Assembly (NCBI RefSeq): GCF_900187425.1
Contig: NZ_FYDJ01000012.1
Location: 1 to 64,000 of the forward strand
Origin: Pseudomonas sp. Irchel s3h14
GTDB lineage: Bacteria > Pseudomonadota > Gammaproteobacteria > Pseudomonadales > Pseudomonadaceae
Direction of reading: 5' to 3'
Length of the DNA stretch: 64,000 nucleotides
The position numbers and the translations under genes were made by a program. Below are positions 35,164-44,318 of this stretch, in pieces. The stretch's first letter is position 1; the number at the start of each line of letters is the position of its first letter. Below the pieces are notes generated by a model. It did not search any database and had not been told where the DNA came from. It saw only the letters and a list, made by a program, of their open reading frames with translations.

Positions 35164-35666
35164 GGCGATATTTCGCATAGATAGCACTGACGCAATGCCT
35201 GTTTCATGTAACGACTGACAGTGCGCTCCGACAGCCCCAGCTTTTGCGCAATCGCGACATAGCTCAGACCATCCAGTTGGCTATAGAGGAAAGTAGCCTT
35301 GACGACCATTGGCAAGCCGTCGATAGCCCGGTCGATGGCCACCAGGGCTTCGATCAACTGCAGCTGTTCTTCGGGGGAGGGGGCCAGCGCCTCGGGCAGA
35401 ATGGACAAGCGCTCAAGGTAGGCCAGCTCCAACTTGCGCCGACGATGACGGTCAAAAATCAACCGGCGAGCAATGGTCGAAAGGTAAGCACGAGGCTGTT
35501 CGATGCTGTCGGGATCGACGCGAGCCACCAGCATCTGGCAAAAAGTATCGGCGGCGGTGTCCTCTGCGTCCGCGTGATTGCGCAGGTGGCGATGAATATG
35601 CTGCAGCAGCCAACGATGATGATCGCTGAAAAAGAATCCCAGCTTACTGGACGGAGGAGATTGCAC
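35160..35666 (-). CDS. fecI: ECF sigma factor, FecI type (iron-siderophore signalling)
   Basis: A 168-residue ECF sigma factor with region 2 (DAEDTAADTFCQMLV, RAYLSTIARRLIFDRHRR) and region 4 (GLSYVAIAQKLGLSERTVSRYMKQAL, here split to show the HTH). Gene order sigma-fecR-receptor is the standard cell-surface signalling set, so it should drive the receptor gene. GTG start at 35666 gives the usual FecI-like N-terminus. A Fur-like site lies just upstream (35688-35707). Confidence 0.92.
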   Translation of the reverse strand: MQSPPSSKLGFFFSDHHRWLLQHIHRHLRNHADAEDTAADTFCQMLVARVDPDSIEQPRAYLSTIARRLIFDRHRRRKLELAYLERLSILPEALAPSPEEQLQLIEALVAIDRAIDGLPMVVKATFLYSQLDGLSYVAIAQKLGLSERTVSRYMKQALRQCYLCEISP

Positions 35667-35687
35667 TGGTCGGCTTCCCAGATGTTA

Positions 35688-35707
35688 GTGTGAATCGTTC
35701 TCAATGG
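35688..35707 (-). promoter_or_regulatory. Fur-box-like site upstream of fecI
   Basis: On the minus strand TTGAGAACGATTCACACT resembles the Pseudomonas Fur consensus (overlapping GATAAT hexamers; typical TGAGAAYGATTC core). It lies 22-41 bases before the sigma-factor start codon, where a repressor would block transcription. A mismatch count was not made. Confidence 0.55.
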
Positions 35708-35851
35708 TACCTGTGTGATGAGCGACAGTGCAATCCTGTCTGAAACGGATCAGCGTTTAGTTAAAGGCGCTGCATATCTGGAACGAGCGACGGCTATTGG
35801 CTATGGATTCAACCGGTCGACACAACGGATGAGCCTGGTGGTGCTTAAACG

Positions 35852-35889
35852 CGAAACCCCCGTATCACCTAGTGATTACGGGGGTTTCG
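35852..35889. terminator. Bidirectional terminator near ychF
   Basis: CGAAACCCCCGTA and TACGGGGGTTTCG pair (with one extra T in the second arm) around an 11-base loop. It lies 37 bases after the minus-strand ychF stop. Confidence 0.8.
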
Positions 35890-35925
35890 AGGACTATCAA
35901 GCTCCGTGGTATTCCACGGAAGCTG

Positions 35926-37026
35926 TTACACGTTGAAACGGAAGTGCATCACGTCGCCGTCTTTAACGATGTAGTCCTTGCCTTCCAGACGCCATTTACC
36001 GGCTTCTTTGGTGCCGGCTTCGCCCTTGTACTGGATGAAGTCGTCGTAGGCGATGACTTCGGCGCGGATGAAGCCTTTTTCGAAGTCGGTGTGGATCACA
36101 CCAGCAGCTTGTGGTGCGGTGGCACCGACGCGGACGGTCCAGGCGCGGACTTCTTCGACACCGGCGGTGAAGTAGGTCTGCAGGTGCAGCATTTCGTAGC
36201 CGGCGCGGATTACGCGGTTCAGGCCAGGCTCTTCGAGGCCCAGGGCTTCGAGGAACATGTCTTTCTCTTCGCCGTCTTCCAGTTCGGCGATTTCGGCTTC
36301 GATCTTGTTGCAGACCGGAACCACCATGGCGCCTTCTTCTTCGGCGATGGCTTTGACGATGTCCAGCAGCGGGTTGTTCTCGAAACCGTCTTCAGCGACG
36401 TTGGCGATGTACATGACCGGCTTGGTGGTCAGCAGGTGGAAACCACGAATCACCGCTTTGTCGTCGGCGCCCATGGTCTTCATCAGCGTACGCGCAGGCT
36501 TGCCGAGGGTGAAGTGAGCGATCAGTTGCTCCAGCAGGCCTTTCTGGACCACGGCGTCCTTGTCACCACCCTTGGCGTTACGGGCAACTTTCTGCAGTTG
36601 CTTCTCGCAGCTGTCGAGGTCGGCGAAGATCAGTTCCAGGTCGATGATTTCGATGTCGCGTTTCGGGTCGACGCTGTTGGAGACGTGAATCACGTTCTCG
36701 TCTTCGAAGCAGCGGACTACGTGCGCGATGGCATCGGTTTCACGGATGTTGGCGAGGAACTTGTTGCCCAGGCCTTCACCTTTCGAGGCGCCAGCCACCA
36801 GGCCAGCGATGTCGACGAATTCCATGGTGGTCGGCAGGATGCGCTTGGGATTGACGATGGCCGCCAGGGCTTCCAGACGCGGATCCGGCATCGGCACGAT
36901 ACCGGTGTTCGGTTCGATGGTGCAGAAGGGGAAGTTCTCGGCCGCGATCCCGGATTTGGTCAGGGCGTTGAATAGGGTGGACTTGCCGACGTTAGGCAGG
37001 CCGACGATGCCGCAATTGAATCCCAT
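35926..37026 (-). CDS. ychF: Redox-regulated ATPase YchF (Obg-like)
   Basis: A 366-residue Obg-family P-loop protein. G1 (GLPNVGKST, residues 8-16) and the G3 DIAGLV are clear, with a coiled coil and a C-terminal TGS domain ending GDVMHFRFNV. YchF prefers ATP over GTP, binds ribosomes and responds to oxidation. It lies 22 bases downstream of pth, the usual pth-ychF pair. Confidence 0.95.
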   Translation of the reverse strand: MGFNCGIVGLPNVGKSTLFNALTKSGIAAENFPFCTIEPNTGIVPMPDPRLEALAAIVNPKRILPTTMEFVDIAGLVAGASKGEGLGNKFLANIRETDAIAHVVRCFEDENVIHVSNSVDPKRDIEIIDLELIFADLDSCEKQLQKVARNAKGGDKDAVVQKGLLEQLIAHFTLGKPARTLMKTMGADDKAVIRGFHLLTTKPVMYIANVAEDGFENNPLLDIVKAIAEEEGAMVVPVCNKIEAEIAELEDGEEKDMFLEALGLEEPGLNRVIRAGYEMLHLQTYFTAGVEEVRAWTVRVGATAPQAAGVIHTDFEKGFIRAEVIAYDDFIQYKGEAGTKEAGKWRLEGKDYIVKDGDVMHFRFNV

Positions 37027-37048
37027 GGTGTTTTCCCCGAGGAGTGAG

Positions 37049-37633
37049 TCAGGCCTTCTGGCTGTGCAGGTTTTTCATCGCGCGGTTCCATTCACCGGCG
37101 AGGATATCCGGCAGCACGCCGAGGGCAAAGTCGATGCTGGCATCGAGTTTTTCCTGTTCGGCGCGTGGCGCACGACCCAGGACGAAATTTGAAACCATAC
37201 TGGCAACGCCCGGGTGGCCAATGCCAAGCCGCAAGCGGTGAAAGGTATTCTGATTGCCCAGTTGCGCAATGATGTCGCGCAACCCGTTGTGACCGCCATG
37301 GCCGCCGCCCTGTTTGAGCTTGGCTACACCCGGTGGCAGGTCGAGTTCGTCATGCGCCACCAGGATTTCTTCAGGCGTAATGCGGAAGAAGCCGGCAAGT
37401 GCCGCGACGGCCTGGCCGCTGCGGTTCATGTAGGTGGTGGGGATCAGCAGACGAACATCCTGACCTTGATGCGAATAGCGCCCGGTCAGGCCGAAATATT
37501 TGCGATCCGCCACAAGGTTTACGCCTTGTGCGTTCGCGATGCGCTCAACAAAAAGGGCCCCTGCGTTATGCCGGGTCTGTTCGTATTCAGCGCCTGGATT
37601 TCCCAGGCCAACGATCAGTTTGATGGCAGTCAC
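37049..37633 (-). CDS. pth: Peptidyl-tRNA hydrolase
   Basis: A 194-residue Pth. The N-terminal VGLGNPGAEYEQTRHNAG and the AHDELDLPPGVAKLKQGGG-type active-site segments (His20-like and Asp93-like) are present. It releases peptides from stalled peptidyl-tRNA. The order rplY-pth-ychF is standard in gammaproteobacteria. Confidence 0.96.
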   Translation of the reverse strand: MTAIKLIVGLGNPGAEYEQTRHNAGALFVERIANAQGVNLVADRKYFGLTGRYSHQGQDVRLLIPTTYMNRSGQAVAALAGFFRITPEEILVAHDELDLPPGVAKLKQGGGHGGHNGLRDIIAQLGNQNTFHRLRLGIGHPGVASMVSNFVLGRAPRAEQEKLDASIDFALGVLPDILAGEWNRAMKNLHSQKA

Positions 37634-37802
37634 GATAGGGGCCCTTCCTTGGAGTGGTGGATAACATCGCCGCGACAGTTGTGTGCGGCGAAAGTGGACG
37701 ACAAGTGCTCATTTACCATTATGTAAACTCCGCGTTCTCGCCCGCTTTCTCGCTACGCTCTAGTCCGCGATGTTTCCGGTCACTCCGGCGAACAGAGTGA
37801 AA

Positions 37803-38405
37803 TTACTCTGCTGCGCCTTCAGTAGTAGCTTCTGGAGCAACACGTGGAGCGTGGACGTTGGCAACAGCCTTGTCATCGCCGTGTGCCAGAGCAACAAACT
37901 CAACGCCTTTAGGGGCTTTGAGGTCAGACAGGTGAATGATCGAACCGATTTCGGCGTTAGCCAGGTCGACTTCGATGAACTCAGGCAGGTCTTTCGGCAG
38001 GCAGGTCACTTCGATTTCAGCAACAACGTGCGAAACTTCGCCGCCTTTCTTGATCGGCGCTTCTTCACCAACAAAGTGTACAGGCACGATAGCGGTCAGT
38101 TTCTGGCCAGCTACAACGCGTACGAAGTCAGCGTGCAACACGTGGCCTTTGGCCGGGTGACGCTGCAGAGCTTTGATGATTACGTTTTGCTTGGTGCCGC
38201 CAACGTTCAGCTCGATGATGTGGCTGTAAGCCGCTTCGTTTTCGAGCAGTTTGGCAACTTCTTTAGCCAGCATGCTGATGGATTCAGGGGCTTTTTCGCC
38301 ACCGTAAACTACAGCAGGTACCAGGCTTGCGAGACGACGCAGGCGGCGGCTCGCACCTTTCCCCAGGTCGGAACGCACTTCAGCATTCAGAGTAAATTCG
38401 TTCAT
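37803..38405 (-). CDS. rplY: 50S ribosomal protein L25 (long, CTC type)
   Basis: A 200-residue L25/general-stress protein Ctc. The N-terminal L25 domain (about 1-95) binds 5S rRNA; the C-terminal beta domain (about 100-185) makes this the long form, in contrast to the 94-residue E. coli L25. The ATG at 38405 begins MNEFTLNAEVRSDLGKGASR, the family start; an ATG 8 codons upstream lacks conservation. Confidence 0.95.
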   Translation of the reverse strand: MNEFTLNAEVRSDLGKGASRRLRRLASLVPAVVYGGEKAPESISMLAKEVAKLLENEAAYSHIIELNVGGTKQNVIIKALQRHPAKGHVLHADFVRVVAGQKLTAIVPVHFVGEEAPIKKGGEVSHVVAEIEVTCLPKDLPEFIEVDLANAEIGSIIHLSDLKAPKGVEFVALAHGDDKAVANVHAPRVAPEATTEGAAE

Positions 38406-38470
38406 GTTGTATCTCCAAAATAACCACATTCGCCCCAGCGTTTGCGACCAGCGCTAAAGGCGATATGGGC

Positions 38471-38515
38471 AAAAAAGCCCCGCCCCGACAGGAATGCCGG
38501 GGCGGGGCGCTTTTC
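38471..38515. terminator. GC-rich terminator between prs and rplY
   Basis: GCCCCGCCCCG and CGGGGCGGGGC pair around an 11-base loop with an A-run on one side and GCTTTTCG on the other. On the minus strand it lies just after prs and may separate prs from rplY. Confidence 0.8.
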
Positions 38516-38546
38516 GTCAACGAGATATTCGAGAAGGGCAGGGCCC

Positions 38547-39488
38547 TTAGCGGAACATCGCGCTGATCGATTCTTCGTTGCTGATGCGGCGAACCGCTTC
38601 GGCAACTACCGGCGCGATATCCAGTTGACGGATACGCGAGCAGGCTTGAGCAGCAGCGGACAACGGGATGGTGTTAGTCACCACCAGTTCGTCCAGCATT
38701 GAATTTTCGATGTTTTCGATCGCCCGACCGGACAGCACAGGGTGTGTGCAGTAGGCGAAAACCTTGGCAGCGCCATGCTCTTTCAGGGCCTTGGCCGCGT
38801 GGCACAGAGTGCCGGCGGTATCGACCATGTCATCGACCAGAATACAGGTACGCCCTTCGACATCACCGATGATATGCATCACTTCAGAGTGATTGGCTTT
38901 CTCACGGCGTTTGTCGATGATCCCGAGATCCACACCCAGGGATTTGGCAACAGCACGTGCACGCACGACGCCGCCAATGTCCGGGGACACGATCATCAGG
39001 TTTTCGAAGCGCTGATCTTCAATGTCATCCACCAATACTGGGGAGCCGTAGATGTTATCTACCGGAATATCGAAGAAACCCTGGATTTGGTCAGCATGCA
39101 GATCAACCGTGAGAACACGGTCGATGCCGACTACGGTAAGCATGTCAGCAACGACTTTCGCGCTGATAGCCACACGTGCGGAACGCGGACGGCGATCCTG
39201 ACGGGCATAACCAAAGTAAGGAATAACAGCAGTGATACGAGTAGCCGAGGAGCGGCGGAAGGCATCAGCCATCACTACCAGTTCCATCAGGTTATCGTTG
39301 GTCGGAGCGCAAGTCGGCTGAATAATGAAGACATCTTTACCGCGGACGTTTTCATTGATCTCGGCTGTAATTTCGCCGTCGGAGAACTTACCGACAGAGA
39401 TGTCACCGAGAGGGATATGCAGCTGACGTACAACACGCCGAGCCAGATCGGGGTTAGCGTTCCCCGTAAAGACCATCATCTTGGACAC
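38547..39488 (-). CDS. prs: Ribose-phosphate pyrophosphokinase
   Basis: A 313-residue PRPP synthetase. The flexible-loop and ATP motifs RQDRRPRSARV and the PRPP-binding DDMVDTAGTL are present, plus VDLHADQIQGFF. It makes PRPP for nucleotide, His, Trp and NAD synthesis, feeding the salvage enzymes encoded later in this window (upp, hpt). tRNA-Gln lies just upstream. Confidence 0.97.
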   Translation of the reverse strand: MSKMMVFTGNANPDLARRVVRQLHIPLGDISVGKFSDGEITAEINENVRGKDVFIIQPTCAPTNDNLMELVVMADAFRRSSATRITAVIPYFGYARQDRRPRSARVAISAKVVADMLTVVGIDRVLTVDLHADQIQGFFDIPVDNIYGSPVLVDDIEDQRFENLMIVSPDIGGVVRARAVAKSLGVDLGIIDKRREKANHSEVMHIIGDVEGRTCILVDDMVDTAGTLCHAAKALKEHGAAKVFAYCTHPVLSGRAIENIENSMLDELVVTNTIPLSAAAQACSRIRQLDIAPVVAEAVRRISNEESISAMFR

Positions 39489-39533
39489 GCGCAGTACCTA
39501 GAGGCTGAGGGTAACCTGGATGAGTATAGAAAA

Positions 39534-39608
39534 TGGCAGGGGCGGCTGGATTCGAACCAACGCATGGCAGGATCAAAACCTGCTGCCTTACCGCTTGGCG
39601 ACGCCCCT
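39534..39608 (-). tRNA. tRNA-Gln (TTG)
   Basis: A 75-base cloverleaf on the minus strand beginning AGGGGCGTCGCCAAGCGG, anticodon TTG within TTTTGAT, T-arm GGTTCGAATCC and encoded CCA. Position between ispE and prs is the usual one in Pseudomonas. Confidence 0.95.
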
Positions 39609-39645
39609 GTATCTGTTGCAACGAGTACCCAGTACTCGATTCCTT

Positions 39646-40497
39646 TTAGAGCAGACTTTGCAGCTTGCGATGCAACATCGAAATGTTGCTTCCCTTTGCT
39701 ACAAACCCTGTAAGGGTCTCTGTAAGAAGGGCCGAGACTTTATCAGCTTCAGCTTTGCTTGGGAAGCCCCCAAACACACAACTTCCAGTTCCGGTGAGTT
39801 TTGCTTCGGTAAATTTACCTAACAAATTCAATGCGTTACGTACATCTGGGTAACGCCTTGCTACCACCGGTAAGCAGTCATTTCGACTGTTTCCCTTGGG
39901 AACGGGGCGCACTTTAATGGGAGAAGAGTTACGTGTCAACAACGGATCTGAAAAAATTTCTGCTGTACTTACAGAGACTTGCGGCACAAGCACGAGATAC
40001 CACGGTTCTTCGGGGTCTACAGGGGTCAGTTTCTCCCCCACGCCTTCGGCAAAAGCCGCGTGCCCACGCACGAAAACCGGGACGTCGGCGCCAAGCGTCA
40101 GGCCCAGCGCGGCTAGTCGATCCTCATCCCAACCCAGTTGCCAGAGATGATTGAGGCCGAGCAAAGTCGTCGCGGCATTTGAACTGCCGCCACCGATTCC
40201 ACCGCCCATTGGCAGAATTTTTTCGATCCAGATGTCGATACCGAGCGAACAACCGGATTGCTCCTGAAGTTTTTTTGCGGCTCGAACAATCAGATTGCTG
40301 TCGTGAGGAACGCCATCGAATTCGGTGTGCAGTCGAATCACACCGTCATCACGAACGGCGAACGTGATTTCATCGCCGTAATCGAGAAACTGAAAAATAG
40401 TCTGCAACTCGTGGTAGCCGTCTTCACGGCGACCGAGGATGTGCAGCATCAGATTGAGTTTGGCCGGGGAGGGCAGGGTCAAGCGCGGAGCGGTCAT
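39646..40497 (-). CDS. ispE: 4-diphosphocytidyl-2-C-methyl-D-erythritol kinase
   Basis: A 283-residue GHMP kinase. SPAKLNLMLHI at the N-terminus and the ATP loop PMGGGIGGGSSNAATTL are diagnostic. It phosphorylates CDP-methylerythritol in the non-mevalonate isoprenoid pathway. The ATG at 40497 is chosen: it gives the conserved start and lies 2 bases after the lolB stop, so the two genes are coupled. Confidence 0.95.
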   Translation of the reverse strand: MTAPRLTLPSPAKLNLMLHILGRREDGYHELQTIFQFLDYGDEITFAVRDDGVIRLHTEFDGVPHDSNLIVRAAKKLQEQSGCSLGIDIWIEKILPMGGGIGGGSSNAATTLLGLNHLWQLGWDEDRLAALGLTLGADVPVFVRGHAAFAEGVGEKLTPVDPEEPWYLVLVPQVSVSTAEIFSDPLLTRNSSPIKVRPVPKGNSRNDCLPVVARRYPDVRNALNLLGKFTEAKLTGTGSCVFGGFPSKAEADKVSALLTETLTGFVAKGSNISMLHRKLQSLL

Positions 40498-40499
40498 GT

Positions 40500-41117
40500 T
40501 CACTGCCCCAATTTGCGTGGTTGCCATTCCTTGATCACCAGCGTGACGTCAAGGTCGGTGCCGTGCAGTTTGATTCGCTCGGGCAGCCAAATACCATTTT
40601 GCTCGGCATAGCTGAGGTATTCGACCTGCCAGCCATCCTGCTCAAGATTAGCCAGGCGGCTGTCGGCATCCAGCGTCAGACGGCTTTTGCTATCCGGAGC
40701 CGGGAGCCCGCGAACCCACCAGGCCAGATTGGACACCGGTAACTTCCAGCCCAGCTGTTCTTCGACCAACACTTCAGGCGTCGGCGCTTCATAGCGGCCC
40801 TGGTTGGCGACTTCCAGCGAGACCTTGCCGGGGCGACCGGTCAGGCGTGCTGCACCGCGGCCCAAGGGGCCGGAGAGGCGAATGTCGTAGTAATCCTGTC
40901 GCTGCAGCCAGAACAGTGTGCCGCTGCCCGAGTCTTTCGGGGCGCGAATGCCGATCTTGCCGTTGATCTGCCAGCCGTCGAGGCTGGCCAGTTGCTGTTT
41001 GTACTCGCGCCATTGGGCCGTGTTGCCTTTACCCTGGACTGATTCGCGGGCACCGAAGCCCGCGCAACCGGCGAGCAGGGCGATGAAGCTGAAAACGATG
41101 AGGTGGCGCAAAAACAT
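40500..41117 (-). CDS. lolB: Outer-membrane lipoprotein receptor LolB
   Basis: A 205-residue lipoprotein with lipobox LLAGC (Cys18). The mature part has the LolB fold features (WQINGKIGIR, RGLPAP). It accepts lipoproteins from LolA and inserts them into the outer membrane. It lies 4 bases downstream of the TPR lipoprotein gene and 2 before ispE, forming an operon. Confidence 0.93.
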   Translation of the reverse strand: MFLRHLIVFSFIALLAGCAGFGARESVQGKGNTAQWREYKQQLASLDGWQINGKIGIRAPKDSGSGTLFWLQRQDYYDIRLSGPLGRGAARLTGRPGKVSLEVANQGRYEAPTPEVLVEEQLGWKLPVSNLAWWVRGLPAPDSKSRLTLDADSRLANLEQDGWQVEYLSYAEQNGIWLPERIKLHGTDLDVTLVIKEWQPRKLGQ

Positions 41118-41121
41118 AATC

Positions 41122-42846
41122 TTAAAGAGTCTCTGATCCGGTCAGGCGCTTGATGGTGCTGCGCAGGATGGGGCTGTCGGGCTGATCCTTGAGGAACTTG
41201 CTCCAGATTTGCTTGGCTTCCCGTTGCTTGCCATTGGCCCACAGGACTTCGCCCAGGTGCGCGGCGACCTCCTGATCGGGGAAGCGCTCCAGCGCCTGGC
41301 GCAGCAGGCGTTCGGCTTCGTCGAGATTGCCCATGCGGAAGTTCACCCAGCCGAGGCTGTCGAGTACCGCCGGGTCTTCCGGATTGATCTTGTGCGCCTG
41401 TTCGATCAAGGCCTTGGCTTCGGCGTAGCGCGTCGTACGGTCGGACAGGGTGTAACCGAGGGCGTTAAGCGCCATCGCGTTGTCCGGGTCGCGCTTGATG
41501 ATCAGGCGCAGGTCTTTTTCCATCTGCGCCAGGTCATTGCGTTTTTCCGCTTGCATGGCGCGGGTGTACAGCAGATTCAGATCGTCCGGGTATTGCTGCA
41601 AGGCTTGCTTCAATACATTCCAGGCCTTGTCGGGCTGTTTATTGGCGGACAAGGTTTCGGCTTCGATCAAATACAACTGGATCGCGTAATCGGGCTGCTC
41701 ATCGCGCTCCGCAGCCAGACGGCTTTGGGCTTCGGCGGTCTTGCCGTTGTTCATCAGGATATCGGCCTGACGCAATTGCGCCGGCAGGTAATCGTTGCCC
41801 GGGCCGACCTGGGCGTACTCGATCAGCGCGCCTTGAGGGTCATTGCGCTCTTCAGCTATACGACCGAGGTTCAGGTGCGCCGAATCGACGTGGCTTTCCC
41901 GGGCAATCAGGTCTTCCAGATAGCCCTTGGCCTCATCCCAGGCCTTGGCTTCCAGGCAGACCAACGCCAGGGAGTAACGCAGTTCGTCGTCTTCGGGGTA
42001 CTGCTGAACCAGTCTCGAGAACTCGGTTTTGGCGTCGTCCATGCGGTCCTGTTCAACCAGCATGCGCGCGTAAGTCAGGCGCAGGCGTTTGTCGTCCGGG
42101 TATTTCTTGATGCTTTTTTGCAGCAACGGCAAGGCTTCATCGCCACGACTGAGCGTCTGCAGCAGGCGTGCGCGCAGCAGGATGGGCGCTATTTCGCCTT
42201 CGTCCGGAGGATTGTCTTCCAGCAGGCCCAGCGCACCCTTGGCGTCACCGTCCTGTTGCAGCAGCAAGGCTTTGCCGAAAATCAGCTGACTGTTGTTCGG
42301 ATGGCGCTGCAATAAACGGTCAAAACTTTTCATCAGGCCGTTGCGCGTGTCTTGGTCGGTATCGGCCGCAGACAGGGCGAGGAAGTCGAAATGCGTGTCG
42401 CCCTTGCCTTGCAGGACTTTCTCCATATAGACCATGGAGTCGTCGTAACGCCCGGCACGAGCCAGTTGCACGGCAGCGGCCCGTTGCGCCTCAAGGTCTT
42501 GCGGCGCGTTTTTCGCCCAGATCAACGCGGTGTCCAGGGCAGCCTGATCGGCGCCCAGGTACTCGGCGATACGGAATGCCCGCTCGGAGATGCCCGGATC
42601 CTGAGTATTGATCGCCTGGGTCACGTAGTTGTCCAGGGCAATGTCGAAACGATTGCGCTGGCCAGCCAGTTCGGCACTCAACAGGCTGAAGATGGTTTCT
42701 TCACTGAATGAGCTGTAAACCTTGGGCTTTTCAGGGGCCGGAGTGCTGTCTTCGACCGGCGGCGTACCGTCCGACGAAACGGGTGCCAAGGCCTGGCAGC
42801 CGCTGAGGAAGACAAAAGCGAGGAGCAACGCGGAAGATCTATTCAT
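41122..42846 (-). CDS. TPR-repeat lipoprotein (PA4667-like)
   Basis: A 574-residue lipoprotein with lipobox FLSGC (Cys17), a Pro/Ser-rich linker, and many tetratricopeptide repeats from about residue 45 to the end. It should sit at the outer or inner membrane facing the periplasm as a protein-binding scaffold. The gene heads the operon with lolB and ispE and is divergent from hemA. The partner is unknown. Confidence 0.88.
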   Translation of the reverse strand: MNRSSALLLAFVFLSGCQALAPVSSDGTPPVEDSTPAPEKPKVYSSFSEETIFSLLSAELAGQRNRFDIALDNYVTQAINTQDPGISERAFRIAEYLGADQAALDTALIWAKNAPQDLEAQRAAAVQLARAGRYDDSMVYMEKVLQGKGDTHFDFLALSAADTDQDTRNGLMKSFDRLLQRHPNNSQLIFGKALLLQQDGDAKGALGLLEDNPPDEGEIAPILLRARLLQTLSRGDEALPLLQKSIKKYPDDKRLRLTYARMLVEQDRMDDAKTEFSRLVQQYPEDDELRYSLALVCLEAKAWDEAKGYLEDLIARESHVDSAHLNLGRIAEERNDPQGALIEYAQVGPGNDYLPAQLRQADILMNNGKTAEAQSRLAAERDEQPDYAIQLYLIEAETLSANKQPDKAWNVLKQALQQYPDDLNLLYTRAMQAEKRNDLAQMEKDLRLIIKRDPDNAMALNALGYTLSDRTTRYAEAKALIEQAHKINPEDPAVLDSLGWVNFRMGNLDEAERLLRQALERFPDQEVAAHLGEVLWANGKQREAKQIWSKFLKDQPDSPILRSTIKRLTGSETL

Positions 42847-43028
42847 ATAGGAAGAGGACGACTAACCTGCGGTCGGATCATCATGACACAAGCCTTCGGC
42901 CAAACATAACCGAGTCTCAATTGGTGTCTTTATAGAGGCAGGTCATTGGGACAATAGTCAGCGGTAGTTGTTCTGGCTCTGTCGAAGTAGGACAATTGCC
43001 GGCTTCACGTCACCATCAGCGACTTTGA

Positions 43029-44318
43029 ATGGCCTTCCTTGCACTCGGTATTAACCACAAGACTGCTTCAGTAGACGTCCGCGAGCGCGTGGCCTTTACC
43101 CCTGAGCAGCTGGTGGAGGCCTTGCAGCAGCTCTGCCGACTCACCGACAGCCGCGAAGCTGCGATCCTCTCCACCTGCAATCGCAGTGAACTCTATATAG
43201 AACAGGATCACCTTTCGGCTGACATCATATTGCGCTGGCTGGCCGATTATCACCATTTGAGCCTCGAAGAGCTGCGCGCGTGTGCTTATGTGCACGAAGA
43301 TGATGCGGCAGTTCGTCACATGATGCGGGTGGCCTCCGGGCTCGATTCGCTGGTGTTGGGCGAACCGCAGATTCTCGGACAGATGAAATCGGCCTACGCC
43401 GTGGCCCGCGAGGCCGGCACCATCGGTCCGTTGCTCGGGCGGCTGTTCCAGGCCACGTTCAATGCGGCCAAACAGGTGCGCACCGACACTGCCATTGGCG
43501 AGAACCCGGTGTCCGTGGCGTTTGCCGCAGTCAGTCTGGCGAAACAGATTTTCAGCGACCTGCAACGCAGCCAGGCCTTGCTGATCGGCGCCGGCGAGAC
43601 CATCACCCTGGTCGCCCGCCATCTGCACGAATTGGGTGTAAAGCGCATCGTCGTTGCCAACCGCACCCTGGAGCGCGCGAGCATTCTGGCCGAGCAGTTC
43701 GGCGCCCACGCGGTGCTGCTCTCGGACATCCCGGCGGAACTGGTGCGCAGCGACATCGTTATCAGCTCTACCGCCAGCCAGTTGCCGATCCTTGGCAAGG
43801 GCGCGGTGGAAAGCGCCTTGAAACTGCGCAAGCACAAGCCGATCTTCATGGTAGACATCGCTGTCCCCCGGGATATCGAGCCGGAAGTCGGCGAACTGGA
43901 CGACGTTTACCTTTATAGCGTCGACGATCTCCATGAAGTGGTCGCCGAGAACCTCAAGAGTCGCCAGGGTGCAGCCCAGGCGGCGGAAGAGATGGTCTCG
44001 ATCGGTGCCGAAGATTTCATGGTCCGCCTGCGTGAACTGGCGGCGGTGGATGTGCTCAAGGCCTATCGCCAACAAAGCGAGCGCATGCGCGACGAAGAAT
44101 TGCAGAAGGCCCAGCGCATGCTGGCCAACGGCAGCAGCGCCGAAGACGTGCTGGTGCAACTGGCGCGGGGCCTGACCAACAAACTCTTGCACGCACCGAG
44201 CGTGCAGTTGAAAAAGCTCTCTGCCGAAGGCCGCCTCGATGCGCTGGCCATGGCCCAGGAACTCTTTGCCCTGAATGAGGGCTCATCGGATAGCTTTTCG
44301 GATAAAAAACCGCAATGA
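43029..44318 (+). CDS. hemA: Glutamyl-tRNA reductase
   Basis: A 429-residue HemA. The catalytic cysteine is C50 in STCNRSELY; the NADPH domain (AGETITLVARHLHELG) and a C-terminal dimerisation domain follow. It makes glutamate-1-semialdehyde, the first committed step of heme synthesis. It heads hemA-prfA-prmC-moeB-murI, with a 4-base overlap with prfA. Confidence 0.97.
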   Translation: MAFLALGINHKTASVDVRERVAFTPEQLVEALQQLCRLTDSREAAILSTCNRSELYIEQDHLSADIILRWLADYHHLSLEELRACAYVHEDDAAVRHMMRVASGLDSLVLGEPQILGQMKSAYAVAREAGTIGPLLGRLFQATFNAAKQVRTDTAIGENPVSVAFAAVSLAKQIFSDLQRSQALLIGAGETITLVARHLHELGVKRIVVANRTLERASILAEQFGAHAVLLSDIPAELVRSDIVISSTASQLPILGKGAVESALKLRKHKPIFMVDIAVPRDIEPEVGELDDVYLYSVDDLHEVVAENLKSRQGAAQAAEEMVSIGAEDFMVRLRELAAVDVLKAYRQQSERMRDEELQKAQRMLANGSSAEDVLVQLARGLTNKLLHAPSVQLKKLSAEGRLDALAMAQELFALNEGSSDSFSDKKPQ

